Shown here: piece after piece, positions 35,749-44,776 of the stretch
Layout: each line of letters starts with the position of its first letter
Position numbering within the stretch: position 1 is the stretch's first letter
NCBI GenBank assembly: GCA_036381175.1
Contig: DASVDI010000009.1
Coordinates: 36,952-100,951 of the forward strand
Direction of reading: 5' to 3'
DNA length: 64,000 nt
DNA from: JAJUFS01 sp036381175
GTDB taxonomy: Bacteria; Pseudomonadota; Gammaproteobacteria; Natronospirales; JAJUFS01
The notes under the pieces: generated by a model
Database searches by the model: none
The model's input: the letters and a program-made list of their open reading frames with translations, nothing else
Told to the model about the DNA's origin: nothing
Translations under genes and position numbers: made by a program

Positions 35749-37188
35749 ATGACAGATACGCTCCAGCTCGCCCGCAAGGATCTCCTCGCCGCAGGGAATA
35801 TCGACGACAACGCGCTTGAACAGACGCTCGGCCGCCTGATGGCAGCGCGCGTCGATGCCGCCGATCTGTATTTCCAGCTCACGCGCCACGAAACCTGGGG
35901 GCTGGAAGACGGCATCGTGCGCGATGCGAGTTTCAACATCGAACAGGGCGTCGGCGTGCGCGCGATTTCCGGCGAGAAAACCGGCTTCGCGTATTCCGAC
36001 GAAATCCGGATGCCCGCGCTGCTCGAGGCGGCGGGTGCTGCGCGCGCCATCGCGCGCAACGGCGGCGAACACCAGGTGCAGGCCTGGCACGCCACACCGG
36101 GACATTCGCTGTACCTGCCCGACGATCCGATCGCCGCGATGGAATCGACGCAGAAGGTCGCGCTGCTGCAACGGCTGGACGAAGCGGCGCGCGCACTGGA
36201 TTCACGCGTGAAGCAGGTGATGGTGTCGCTTTCCGGCGTTCACGAAACCGTGCTGGTCGCGGCGAGCGATGGCACTTTCGCGGCGGATGTGCGTCCGCTG
36301 GTGCGCCTGAACGTTTCCGTTGTCGTGGAGGAAAACGGCCGGCGTGAAACCGGTTATTCCGGTGGCGGTGGACGTTTTGGCTATGACGAATTTCTGAAGG
36401 GCGATCGGGCGATGGGCTTCGTGCGCGAAGCCGTGCGCACCGGCCTCCTGAATCTCGAAGCGGGCGATGCGCCCGCCGGCACGATGACCGTCGTGCTCGG
36501 TCCCGGCTGGCCGGGCATCCTGTTGCACGAAGCGATCGGTCACGGTCTTGAAGGCGATTTCAACCGCAAGGGAACCTCGGCGTTTTCCGGGCGCATCGGC
36601 GAGCGCGTCGCGAGTCCGCTGTGCACGGTGGTTGACGACGGCACGCTCGCAAACCGTCGCGGCTCGCTGAACGTCGATGACGAAGGCACGCCAACGCAAT
36701 GCACGACGCTGATCGAGAACGGCATTCTCAAGGGCTACATCCAGGACAAGCACAACGCGAAACTGATGGGCATGGCGCCAACGGGCAACGGCCGGCGCGA
36801 ATCGTTCGCGCACCTGCCGATGCCGCGCATGACCAACACCTGCATGCTGGCGGGGCCGCATGATCCACAGGAGATTGTTCGCTCCGTTCAAAACGGTTTG
36901 TATGCGGTCAACTTCGGCGGCGGGCAGGTGGACATCACGTCAGGAAAATTCGTGTTCTCTGCCAGCGAGGCGTATCTCATCGAGAACGGCAAGGTGACGC
37001 GACCCGTGAAAGGCGCAACGCTCATCGGCAACGGTCCCGATGTCCTCACGCGCGTTTCCATGGTCGGCAACGACATGAAACTCGACGAAGGCGTCGGCAC
37101 CTGCGGCAAGGACGGGCAATCCGTTCCTGTCGGTGTCGGCCAGCCGACCATGCGCGTTGATGGACTCACCGTTGGTGGCACCGGCTGA
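35749..37188 (+). CDS. tldD: Metalloprotease TldD
   Basis: Zinc-dependent subunit of the TldD/TldE protease, which trims modified peptides and is linked to CcdA degradation. The 479-residue protein holds the HEAIGH zinc motif near residue 262 (ILLHEAIGHGLEGDF) and the C-terminal GGTG end. Length equals E. coli TldD (481). ATG 35749 lies one base after the amidase stop, so the two are coupled. Its partner pmbA lies 2 kb on at 39209, across the purEK operon. Confidence 0.98.
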   Translation: MTDTLQLARKDLLAAGNIDDNALEQTLGRLMAARVDAADLYFQLTRHETWGLEDGIVRDASFNIEQGVGVRAISGEKTGFAYSDEIRMPALLEAAGAARAIARNGGEHQVQAWHATPGHSLYLPDDPIAAMESTQKVALLQRLDEAARALDSRVKQVMVSLSGVHETVLVAASDGTFAADVRPLVRLNVSVVVEENGRRETGYSGGGGRFGYDEFLKGDRAMGFVREAVRTGLLNLEAGDAPAGTMTVVLGPGWPGILLHEAIGHGLEGDFNRKGTSAFSGRIGERVASPLCTVVDDGTLANRRGSLNVDDEGTPTQCTTLIENGILKGYIQDKHNAKLMGMAPTGNGRRESFAHLPMPRMTNTCMLAGPHDPQEIVRSVQNGLYAVNFGGGQVDITSGKFVFSASEAYLIENGKVTRPVKGATLIGNGPDVLTRVSMVGNDMKLDEGVGTCGKDGQSVPVGVGQPTMRVDGLTVGGTG

Positions 37189-37239
37189 CGACGACCTACC
37201 TTCCGAACCTTTTTTCCCTTCAGGTCTCATCGAGTTTTC

Positions 37240-37313
37240 GTAGGGCGGATTAGGCGCAGCCGTAATCCGCCTTGCAAAGTCGTGGCGGACTACGCTTCGC
37301 TAATCCGCCCTAC
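37240..37313. repeat. TAGGGCGGATTA-type palindromic element
   Basis: Composite element between the convergent tldD and purK genes. GGCGGATTA (37244-37252) pairs with TAATCCGCC (37263-37271), and the outer GTAGGGCGGATTA pairs with TAATCCGCCCTAC (37301-37313). A third diverged arm (GTGGCGGACTACG) lies between. This type of repeat is widespread in proteobacteria and often marks convergent gene ends. Confidence 0.8.
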
Positions 37314-37327
37314 GCTTTGCTGAGCGT

Positions 37328-38425
37328 TCAGGTGTTGTCTAGCTTCAGCAGGTGCGCGAGCCGCGCGAGGAGTTCGGGGCGGCTCTGGCTTGTCAGCGTG
37401 GCGTGACCAAGCTTGCGGCCTGGCCGCGGTTCCTTGCCGTAGTTGTGATAGTGCGCGCCAGGGATTTCGAGCACGGCTTCGAGTGACGGAATCTCGCCGA
37501 TGAAATTCACCATCGCGGCATGACCGTTCGCCGCCGTGTCGCCGAGCGGCAGGTCGAGGATCGCGCGAATGTGATTCTCGAACTGGCTGGTCACCGCGCC
37601 TTCGATTGTCCAGTGACCGGAGTTGTGTACGCGTGGTGCGATTTCATTCGCGATCAGCTTGCCGCGCGATTCGAAGAATTCGATGGTCAGCACACCGGAA
37701 TAATCGAACGCATTCATCAGTCGTTCCAAATGGCGTTCCGCGAGTCCCTGCAAGGCGAGGTCTTCATACGGCGCGACGGAATGGCGCAGGATGCCTTCGC
37801 GATGCGTGTTCTCGGACAAGGGATAAAAACGCACTTCACCGCTGACACTGCGCACGCCGATGATGGAAACCTCGCGCTCGAAATCCACGAAGGCTTCGAG
37901 GATCAGCGGCACGTCACCCAGCTCATCAAACGCAGGCGCAAGATCGGCATCGCTGCGTAAAACGCGCTGGCCCTTGCCGTCGTAACCAAAACGGCGCGTC
38001 TTGAGCACGGCGGGGAGGCCGATGCGCGCAACCGCCTTCTGCAGTTTCTCCAGGGAATCGACTTTTTCAAAAGCCGGTGTCGGAATGTCCAGCGACCGGA
38101 ACAGCTCCTTTTCCTGCAGGCGATCCTGCGCTTTTTCCAGCAATTCCACGGTGGGACGAAACGCTTTCGTCACACCGGCGCGCACCGCATCGACCGGCAC
38201 ATTTTCCACATCGAAGGTAACGACATCGACACGCTCCGACAATTCACGCAATTTGTCCGCGTCCCCGAACTCGCCGAGGATGATGTCGCCCACCTGGCCG
38301 CCGGGCGCGTCCGCGCTCTTGTCGAGAAACACGAAGCGCAAGCCGAGCGGATAACCGGAGAGCGCCAGCATGCGGCCCAACTGGCCGGCGCCAACAATAC
38401 CTACGCGTTTTGATTCTGGATTCAT
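37328..38425 (-). CDS. purK: 5-(carboxyamino)imidazole ribonucleotide synthase
   Basis: ATP-grasp enzyme of purine synthesis making N5-CAIR from AIR, bicarbonate and ATP. 365 residues: VGIVGAGQLGRMLALSG at the start, the ATP-grasp core LKTRRFGYDGKGQRVL, and NEIAPRVHNSGHWTIEGA near residue 264. I chose ATG at 38425 (MNPESKRVGIV), since upstream residues in the open frame look non-homologous. It follows purE by 55 bases in one operon. Confidence 0.96.
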   Translation of the reverse strand: MNPESKRVGIVGAGQLGRMLALSGYPLGLRFVFLDKSADAPGGQVGDIILGEFGDADKLRELSERVDVVTFDVENVPVDAVRAGVTKAFRPTVELLEKAQDRLQEKELFRSLDIPTPAFEKVDSLEKLQKAVARIGLPAVLKTRRFGYDGKGQRVLRSDADLAPAFDELGDVPLILEAFVDFEREVSIIGVRSVSGEVRFYPLSENTHREGILRHSVAPYEDLALQGLAERHLERLMNAFDYSGVLTIEFFESRGKLIANEIAPRVHNSGHWTIEGAVTSQFENHIRAILDLPLGDTAANGHAAMVNFIGEIPSLEAVLEIPGAHYHNYGKEPRPGRKLGHATLTSQSRPELLARLAHLLKLDNT

Positions 38426-38480
38426 CGGTCTGCTGCTGTGGAATAAATGATGGTTCTGCAAACGACGCGCACGTCGCGGA

Positions 38481-38969
38481 TCAGGAGCGGGGATCGGAGT
38501 TCGCGAGTACGGTGTCGGTCTGCTGGCGGCGGAATTCATCCAGTGCGGTTTTTATCGCATCGTGTTTGTTGGCGAGAATCGCCGCACCCAGCAATGCCGC
38601 ATTCACCGCACCGGCCTTGCCGATGGCAAGCGTGCCCACAGGAATGCCCGCCGGCATCTGCGCAATCGACAACAGGGAATCCATGCCGTTGAGCGCGCGC
38701 GACTGCACCGGAACACCAAGCACGGGCAGCGCGGTCTTCGCGGCAACCATGCCGGGTAAATGCGCAGCGCCGCCGGCACCGGCAATGATGACTTCAAGGC
38801 CGCGATCGCGCGCGTTTTCCGCGTACTCGAACAAAAGATCGGGTGTCCGATGCGCGGAGACGACGCGCGTCTCGTACGGGACCTGGAGGGATTCGAGGGT
38901 CTCGACCGTGTGCTGGAGAGTTTCCCAGTCCGACTTCGAACCCATGATGACGCCGATTAGTGCTTTCAT
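38481..38969 (-). CDS. purE: N5-carboxyaminoimidazole ribonucleotide mutase
   Basis: Converts N5-CAIR to CAIR in purine synthesis. 162 residues: GVIMGSKSDWETLQ start with the Asp-containing substrate loop, SAHRTPD (catalytic His), and AGGAAHLPGMVAAKTALPV. Class I PurE length. It is first in the purEK operon, divergent from pmbA. Confidence 0.97.
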   Translation of the reverse strand: MKALIGVIMGSKSDWETLQHTVETLESLQVPYETRVVSAHRTPDLLFEYAENARDRGLEVIIAGAGGAAHLPGMVAAKTALPVLGVPVQSRALNGMDSLLSIAQMPAGIPVGTLAIGKAGAVNAALLGAAILANKHDAIKTALDEFRRQQTDTVLANSDPRS

Positions 38970-39208
38970 CCGCGCATTTTACCCGCGTGCCTGCGTGTCT
39001 CAAAGCGTCTGCGGCCAGACAACCGCAAACGCGATGAAAACAAGCCGGATTTCCCGGTAAATAGTTGCGAAACGCGGCGTTCGGTGATCGATGGCCGCGA
39101 AAGGCCGCTCCGGCGCTTCCCGTTCCCGGGTTGTGGCACGTGGATGCCATGCGCGTAGAATGCGCGTTCTGTACTGATAAAACCCTCCGTTCGAGAGATC
39201 CGAATCTG

Positions 39209-40558
39209 ATGAGTTCCACCAGCGTTGCCGAGTTCCTGCTTTCCGAAGATGACATCAAGGCGTGCGCTGACCTTGCGATCAGCGAAGCGCGGCGCATGGG
39301 CGCGGACCAGGCGGAAGCTGGCGCGTCGCTCGACAGCGGGCTGGAGCTGACCGTTCGCCTCGGCGAGGTCGAGACGCTGGAGCGCAGCCGCGATCGTGGC
39401 CTCGGCGTCACGGTGTACTTCGGCAAGCGCAAAGGCAGCGCGAGCACCGCCGATCTCGGCACCGCCGCGATTCGCGAAACGGTCGCTGCCGCCTGCACCA
39501 TCGCGCGCTACACCGCAGAAGATCCGCACGCGGGACTCGCCGACGCCGCACTGATGGCAACCGAAATTCCGGATCTCGATCTCTGGCATCCCTGGGAATT
39601 CTCGCTGGATGACGCCATCGAGAAGACGCGCGCCTGCGAAGCCGCCGCACGCGCGGTCGACAAGCGCATCGACAATTCCGACGGCGCAACGCTCGGCAGT
39701 CACGGCGGCATGCGCGTATATGCGAACTCGCACGGTTTCCTCGGCGCGTATCGCGGTACCAGTCACAGTCTTTCCTGCACCGTGCTTGCCGGCGAGAACG
39801 CCCGTATGCAACGCGATTACTGGTATTCCGCTGCGCGCGATGCGCATGATCTGGAATCACCGGAAATCATCGGGCGGCGCGCGGGTGAACGGGTCATCCG
39901 CCGTCTTGGCGCAAAGCGGCTGTCCACCCGCCGCGCACCGATTCTGTTCGTACCGGAAATGGCGAAGAGTCTCGCCGGTCATTTTCTCGGTGCGATTCGC
40001 GGCACGGCGCAATACCGGCGCACGAGTTTCCTCGTGGATGCCGCGGGCGAAACCGTTTTCCCGGAATTCATGCAGATTGTCGAACAGCCGCTGTTGCCCA
40101 AAGCCATGGGCAGCGCGCCGTTCGACGACGAAGGTGTGGCAACGCGCGAGCGTGACCTGATTCGCGACGGCGTGTTGCAGGGTTACGTCCTCAGCAGTTA
40201 CTCCGCGCGACGTCTTGGTTTGCAGACGACCGCGAACGCGGGCGGCGTGCGCAACATCACCGTGAAACCGGGCGATGAAAATCTTGAAACCTTGTGCCGG
40301 CGGATGCAGCGCGGCCTGCTGGTCACCGAGTTGATGGGGCAGGGCGTCAATGGCGTGACGGGCGATTACTCGCGCGGTGCGGCGGGTTTCTGGATTGAAG
40401 ATGGCGAGATCGCGTTTCCCGTCGAGGAAATCACCATCGCCGGAAACCTGCGCGACATGTTCGCGGGGATCGTCGCTGTTGGTAATGACGTGGATGCACG
40501 CGGCAATATCCGTACGGGTTCGATTCTTTTGAGTGAAATGACAGTTGCCGGCGAGTAG
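39209..40558 (+). CDS. pmbA: Metalloprotease PmbA/TldE
   Basis: Partner of TldD in the heterodimeric protease, 449 residues like E. coli PmbA (450). It has GLELTVRLGEVETLERSRDR near residue 45, the LLVTELMGQGVNGVTGDYSRG motif and the C-terminal DMFAGIVAVGNDVDARGNI. It lacks an HExxH, as expected for TldE. ATG 39209 is chosen with GAGAG about 10 bases upstream. A weak promoter (TTGTGG 39131 and TAGAAT 39156, 19-base spacing) lies in the 239-base gap from purE; the rest of that gap shows nothing clear. Confidence 0.97.
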   Translation: MSSTSVAEFLLSEDDIKACADLAISEARRMGADQAEAGASLDSGLELTVRLGEVETLERSRDRGLGVTVYFGKRKGSASTADLGTAAIRETVAAACTIARYTAEDPHAGLADAALMATEIPDLDLWHPWEFSLDDAIEKTRACEAAARAVDKRIDNSDGATLGSHGGMRVYANSHGFLGAYRGTSHSLSCTVLAGENARMQRDYWYSAARDAHDLESPEIIGRRAGERVIRRLGAKRLSTRRAPILFVPEMAKSLAGHFLGAIRGTAQYRRTSFLVDAAGETVFPEFMQIVEQPLLPKAMGSAPFDDEGVATRERDLIRDGVLQGYVLSSYSARRLGLQTTANAGGVRNITVKPGDENLETLCRRMQRGLLVTELMGQGVNGVTGDYSRGAAGFWIEDGEIAFPVEEITIAGNLRDMFAGIVAVGNDVDARGNIRTGSILLSEMTVAGE

Positions 40559-40604
40559 TTCTGGTACACATTGACGCGGACGGGGCTGCCGCGAAGGGGA
40601 AAAC

Positions 40605-41666
40605 ATGTTGAATCTCATTGGCGTTCTTCTGACGGGCTTGATGATGAGCGGCGCGGCGCCGTCCGCTTCCGCGGGCGAGGCGAAAGCGCAGGATGCATCA
40701 CCCGTTGCGATTGCCGTTCACGGTGGCGCCGGCACCATCAATCGCGACGATCTGAGTGCGGAGCGTGAAGCGGCGATTCGTGCCGCCCTGGAAAGCGCCT
40801 TGCAGGCAGGTCATTCCGTCCTTGGAAAAGGCGGCAGCAGTCTTGATGCCGTGACCGCGGCAGTGACGGTGATGGAAGACTCGCCGCTGTTCAATGCGGG
40901 CAAGGGCGCGGTGTTCAACTGCGCGGGCGTCAATGAAATGGATGCCGCCATCATGGACGGCGAAACCTGGCGGGCCGGTGCCGTCGCCGGTCTCACGCAC
41001 ACGAAAAATCCGGTCCTGCTCGCGCGATTGGTGCTCGAAGAATCACCGCATGTGCTGCTTGTCGGTGAAGGTGCGGAAAGCTACGGCAAGCAACACGGAA
41101 TCGAAATGGTTGATCCGGAATATTTCCAGACCGAATTCCGCCTGGAACAGTTGCACGCATTGCAGGAACGCGAAAACGTCGAAGGCTGCGGCGATGGCAT
41201 TGCCGCGCTCGGCGGTTTCGATCCGCTCAGCTTCGGCACGGTCGGCGCGGTCGCGCTGGATGCGGACGGCAATCTCGCCGCCGCCACATCCACCGGTGGC
41301 ATGACCAACAAGCGCTTCGGCCGTGTCGGTGACGTGCCGGTCATCGGCGCGGGAACCTACGCCGACAACAAGACCGCCGCCATCAGCGCGACGGGACATG
41401 GCGAATATTTCATTCGCGTTGTCGCGGCGTTCCGGATCGCATCACGGATGGCGTTCCTCGGCGAAACCGTTCATGAAGCGGCGAACGCCGTCGTCATGGA
41501 TTTGTTGAAGAACATGGGCGGAGGCGGTGGTGTTATCGCCATCGACGGCGAGGGCAATATCGCGATGCCGTTCAATACGTCCGGCATGTATCGCGGCTGG
41601 ATCACTGTCGATGGCGAGATGGGTACGGCGATTTATGCCGATGAAAAGCAGGAATTGAAGCAATAG
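40605..41666 (+). CDS. Secreted isoaspartyl peptidase / type-2 L-asparaginase-like Ntn hydrolase
   Basis: 353 residues, with an N-terminal signal peptide (hydrophobic VLLTGLMMSG, cleavage near ASAGE). The mature part has AIAVHGGAGTI, then the Ntn-hydrolase autoprocessing site before Thr212 in FGTVGAVALD, and AATSTGGMTNKRFGRVGD in the substrate pocket. The E. coli enzyme IaaA is cytoplasmic; this copy is probably periplasmic, like plant-type asparaginases with leaders in some gammaproteobacteria. AAGGGGA sits 4 bases before the ATG. Confidence 0.92.
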   Translation: MLNLIGVLLTGLMMSGAAPSASAGEAKAQDASPVAIAVHGGAGTINRDDLSAEREAAIRAALESALQAGHSVLGKGGSSLDAVTAAVTVMEDSPLFNAGKGAVFNCAGVNEMDAAIMDGETWRAGAVAGLTHTKNPVLLARLVLEESPHVLLVGEGAESYGKQHGIEMVDPEYFQTEFRLEQLHALQERENVEGCGDGIAALGGFDPLSFGTVGAVALDADGNLAAATSTGGMTNKRFGRVGDVPVIGAGTYADNKTAAISATGHGEYFIRVVAAFRIASRMAFLGETVHEAANAVVMDLLKNMGGGGGVIAIDGEGNIAMPFNTSGMYRGWITVDGEMGTAIYADEKQELKQ

Positions 41667-41680
41667 TCATCGAAGAAATG

Positions 41681-41737
41681 CAGAAGCCCACTCCGTGCGC
41701 GAATGATTGAAGATTCGCGCACGGAGTGCGCTCCTAC
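41681..41737. repeat. GTAGGAGCGC-type palindromic element, second copy
   Basis: Same family as 28994-29059. The right arm (41713-41737, ending GCGCTCCTAC) is identical to the first copy. The left arm (41681-41704) has lost its first bases (CAGAAGCCCACTCC instead of GTAGGAGCGCACTCC). It lies between convergent genes. Confidence 0.8.
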
Positions 41738-41745
41738 AGCTTCGA

Positions 41746-42996
41746 TCAAGTTCCGATGATATCGACCAACGCACTCATCAATCGCTCGACTTCTTCCACC
41801 GTGTTGTAATGCGCGAACGAAACCCGCACCACGCCGTCATCCGGCGGAATATCGAGAAACTCCAGCAGTCGTCGTGAATGAAAGTGGCCATGTTTCACGG
41901 CAACGCGTCGCTCGGCGAGTGCCACCGCAATGCTCGCGGATGATTGTTTCGCATGACGGAACGCGACGATCGGCAAGCGTGACGCGATATCCGCGTTTGC
42001 CGAACCGAGCAGCGTGACATCCGAATGCGCGTGAAGAAATTCCAGCAGCGGTGCGGCGAGTCTCGCCTCGTGCCGCGCGATGAGATCGAACGGATCATTT
42101 CCTGATTCTGTTTCCAGGCCAGAAAAATATTCCGGTATCCCGGCCGCGCCCCAGGCGAGTTCATAACTTGCGCCGCCCGGTTGCAGCTTGTAGGGCAACG
42201 CATCGCCGGAAAGGTATTCGTGGTTGATGTTGCCGAGCGCAAGCAGCGCTTCGCGCTTGCCGTACAGCATGCCGATGTGCGGACCGAATATCTTGTACAA
42301 ACTGCAAACGTAGAAATCCGCATCCAGCGCACGCACATCAACGCGGCGATGCGGCGCGTACGCAACACCGTCCACGAACACGCGCGCGCCGGCCTCATGC
42401 ACGCGCCGCGTGATTTGGGCGACCGGCTCGATGCGCCCGAGAAGATTGGAGCACTGGCTGAAACACACCAGGCGTGTTTTCTCGTTCAGCAATTCATCGA
42501 GCTGTCGCAATGACAATGAAAAATCGTTCCTGTCGATTTCCCAGGTGCGCACCACCACGCCGGCTTCGCGCAGCGAGAGTCACGGGCTTCGATTCGCTTC
42601 ATGGTCCATCACGGTGATGATGATTTCATCACCGCTTTCAAGCAGCGGACGCATCGCGCGCGCGACCTGCCAGGTCAGCGCGGTACTGGAAGCCCCAAAC
42701 AGGATTTCTTCCGGATGCGTCGCATTCACGAATGCAGCCAGTTGCCGCACCGCTTCCGCCTGGCGGCCCGCCGCATCGCGCGACAGTGGATAACCGCCGC
42801 CGAGCTGCACGGGTGTGCTCTGCATGTACTGGCCGACGCGTTCGATCACGCGCTTGAGCGTGAAGCTGCCACCGGCGTTGTCGAAGTACGCCCAAACGTC
42901 ATCAAGCCCCGCGAATTGGGGCCGGGCATCCGGCAGCACGAATTCTTCAAGTTGCTGTTTATTCAATGAAATTTCCTGGTTTCGAGTTGTAAGCAA
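41746..42996 (-). pseudogene. Class V aminotransferase / cysteine-desulfurase-like protein with in-frame TGA
   Basis: Would be a 416-residue PLP enzyme of the cysteine-desulfurase-like group (TIGR01976 type). The frame opens at ATG 42996 (138 codons to a TGA at 42580-42582) and continues in the same frame to 41746. Before the stop it reads ITVMDHEANRSP and after it LSLREAGVVVRTWEID. The PLP lysine is in YVCSLYKIFGPHIGMLYG and the start has YFDNAGGS. Relatives have Trp at the stop position, so a TGG-to-TGA change explains it. Without readthrough the protein would lack its PLP lysine. Sequencing error is not excluded. Confidence 0.85.
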
Positions 42997-43016
42997 AGGC
43001 TGACAAGCTTATCCGA

Positions 43017-43062
43017 GTACGGCCATGGGATGGTTAGCCGGTTTTTAATACTGTACGGCCAT
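43017..43062. promoter_or_regulatory. Paired direct repeat GTACGGCCAT in a divergent region
   Basis: GTACGGCCAT occurs at 43017-43026 and again at 43053-43062, 36 bases apart, flanking the AT-rich GTTTTTAATACTG. The two genes here diverge, so this may be an operator around a promoter (TAATAC at 43046 is a possible -10). The repeats are only 10 bases long and could be chance. Confidence 0.3.
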
Positions 43063-43083
43063 CGCACGAGAGGACCCGGCAAC

Positions 43084-43335
43084 ATGATCCAGCAAACGAC
43101 ACACGGCGCTGCGAGCGGCAATGCGATCGCCGCGGGTGTCAACGAAGCCAATATTCTCGCCGACATCCGTTATTTTGAAGCGCGGATTGAAACGGCGGCG
43201 GCGAGCGGCGACAGCCGCGACCAGGCCATGCGGCGCGTTTACGCGAGCCTGCTCGCGCATCGCCGGCAGATGCTGGCGGCCTTGCGCGATGGCCGTCCCG
43301 ACGCATGGTACGAATACGAACACGTCGTCGTCTGA
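43084..43335 (+). CDS. Small protein of unknown function, 83 residues
   Basis: MIQQTTHGAASGNAIAAGVN opens a helical, charged cytoplasmic-looking protein with the middle DIRYFEARIETAA and the end WYEYEHVVV. No signal or membrane segment is seen. The ATG at 43084 has AGAGGA about 9 bases upstream, better than the longer reading from 43030. It stands alone between two minus-strand genes; the Ala/Arg-rich helix pattern is consistent with a small regulator or partner protein. I do not recognise a family. Confidence 0.6.
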   Translation: MIQQTTHGAASGNAIAAGVNEANILADIRYFEARIETAAASGDSRDQAMRRVYASLLAHRRQMLAALRDGRPDAWYEYEHVVV

Positions 43336-43430
43336 GGCGAACTCAGCCGAACACGTCCGGGCACGGGTAAAGAGGGAGAGAGGATCCAGGGACGGACTTT
43401 TTTCTGCCCTGGCTTTTCTGCCTTGGCCGA

Positions 43431-44756
43431 TCAGTCGCCTGCCACCATATCTCGCAACGTTCGCCCCGCCAGTTTCTCCCGGACCATTTCATCCACAGCG
43501 GCAGTCACATTCGCGACTTCCTCGCTGACCGGCACCAGCCGCTCGTCATGATCCAGTGCCGGGTCCGTGCGACGCACCGCAGCCCGAATGTCTTCCACCG
43601 TGATGCGTTCCATGTCCATGCCGGGAATGAAACGTCCATCCACTTCATCCGTCATCAGCAGCAGGCCGGCGCGCTCGAGACGCGCCGTCACCATGGCGAG
43701 CGCATCGCCGGGAATGTGCAAGTGTTCTGCGAGCGTCTTGATGTTCCAGACCGGTTTTTGTTGCCGGAATGATTTCCCCACCAAATACATTGTTTCCAGC
43801 GCGAGGATTTCGCGCAGGTGGCTGCTCAGCGTCAGGCGGCCGCCGGACTTCTCGACGAAATTCGGGTTCTGCACGTAAAAGGCGACTTGCGCGCCGAGCA
43901 GCAGGATCAGCCAGCTCAGGTAAAGCCAGATCATGAACGTCAGCACGATCGCGAAGCTGGAATAGATCGCGACGTACTTCGCCGAACCCGCGATGAATGT
44001 TGTGAACACCCATCCCGCGGTCTGCCAGGCGAGGCCGGCGACAACGCCGCCGAAGAGTGCGGGAACCAGGCGCACATCCGCGTTCGGCACGAAAATGTAA
44101 ATGAAGGTGAACGCGCCGATGACGATCAGGTACGGCAACATGAGGGAGAAAATCAGCAGCAGCGTGCCGAACGGCTCGATCTCGGCGAGTCCCTGCACAA
44201 CTTCATTGTTTGAAACCGTCGCGGTAATGCCGATCGCTGCGGTCACCAGCAGCGGGCCGATCAGTATCACGCTCAGATAATTGCTGAAGCGCGTGGCGAA
44301 ACTGCGCGCCTTCTGTACGTGCCACACGTAATTGAACGAGCCCTCGACCTTCTGCACCAGCGAAATGACGAGATAGATCAACAGCGCAAGGCCGATGGAC
44401 CCGAGCACGTCCGCGCGCACGTTCTCCACAAAACCCATGATGCGCTCGCCCAGTTCCTGGCCTTCGGGACCGAGCGCTTCCAGCGAACTGAAAAGAATCG
44501 GTTCAAGACGGTTGTGAACACCAAGACCTTTCAGCACCGAGAAACTGAACGCCAGCAACGGCACCAGCGACAGCAGCGTGGTGTAAACCAGGCTCATCGC
44601 GCGCAGGTTGAGTTGTCCGGCGGCGAGATCGCGAAAGAGCACGAAACCGAAACGCAGCACGCGAATGGACCAGCGCTGCCCATGCGGCAGGCGCTCCACG
44701 CGCTGTCCCCAGACGAAGCGATCCAGTTGCTGTGTCCACTCCCGGATTGCCGACAT
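43431..44756 (-). CDS. yihY: YihY/BrkB family inner-membrane protein
   Basis: 441 residues with about six membrane segments in the first 290 residues. Family landmarks are MSLVYTTLLSLVPLLAFSFS (near 62) and ILLLGAQVAFYVQNP before a C-terminal cytoplasmic region of about 150 residues (DNA-binding-like winged-helix sequence LAEHLHIPGDALAMVTARLE). E. coli YihY was once misnamed RNase BN; no confirmed activity. I chose ATG 44756, with AAGGGGAG 6 bases upstream. It lies 20 bases after the RimK-like gene. Confidence 0.9.
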   Translation of the reverse strand: MSAIREWTQQLDRFVWGQRVERLPHGQRWSIRVLRFGFVLFRDLAAGQLNLRAMSLVYTTLLSLVPLLAFSFSVLKGLGVHNRLEPILFSSLEALGPEGQELGERIMGFVENVRADVLGSIGLALLIYLVISLVQKVEGSFNYVWHVQKARSFATRFSNYLSVILIGPLLVTAAIGITATVSNNEVVQGLAEIEPFGTLLLIFSLMLPYLIVIGAFTFIYIFVPNADVRLVPALFGGVVAGLAWQTAGWVFTTFIAGSAKYVAIYSSFAIVLTFMIWLYLSWLILLLGAQVAFYVQNPNFVEKSGGRLTLSSHLREILALETMYLVGKSFRQQKPVWNIKTLAEHLHIPGDALAMVTARLERAGLLLMTDEVDGRFIPGMDMERITVEDIRAAVRRTDPALDHDERLVPVSEEVANVTAAVDEMVREKLAGRTLRDMVAGD

Positions 44757-44776
44757 GCGATGCTCCCCTTGCACGA

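Noticed and set aside
42580..42582. Selenocysteine codon in the class V aminotransferase
   Set aside because: Family has Trp at this place, and no SECIS-like hairpin stands out after the TGA.
43352..43405. Terminator after the 83-residue protein (GTCCG ... CGGAC then six T)
   Set aside because: Only a 5-bp stem with a loop of about 40 bases; too weak to call.
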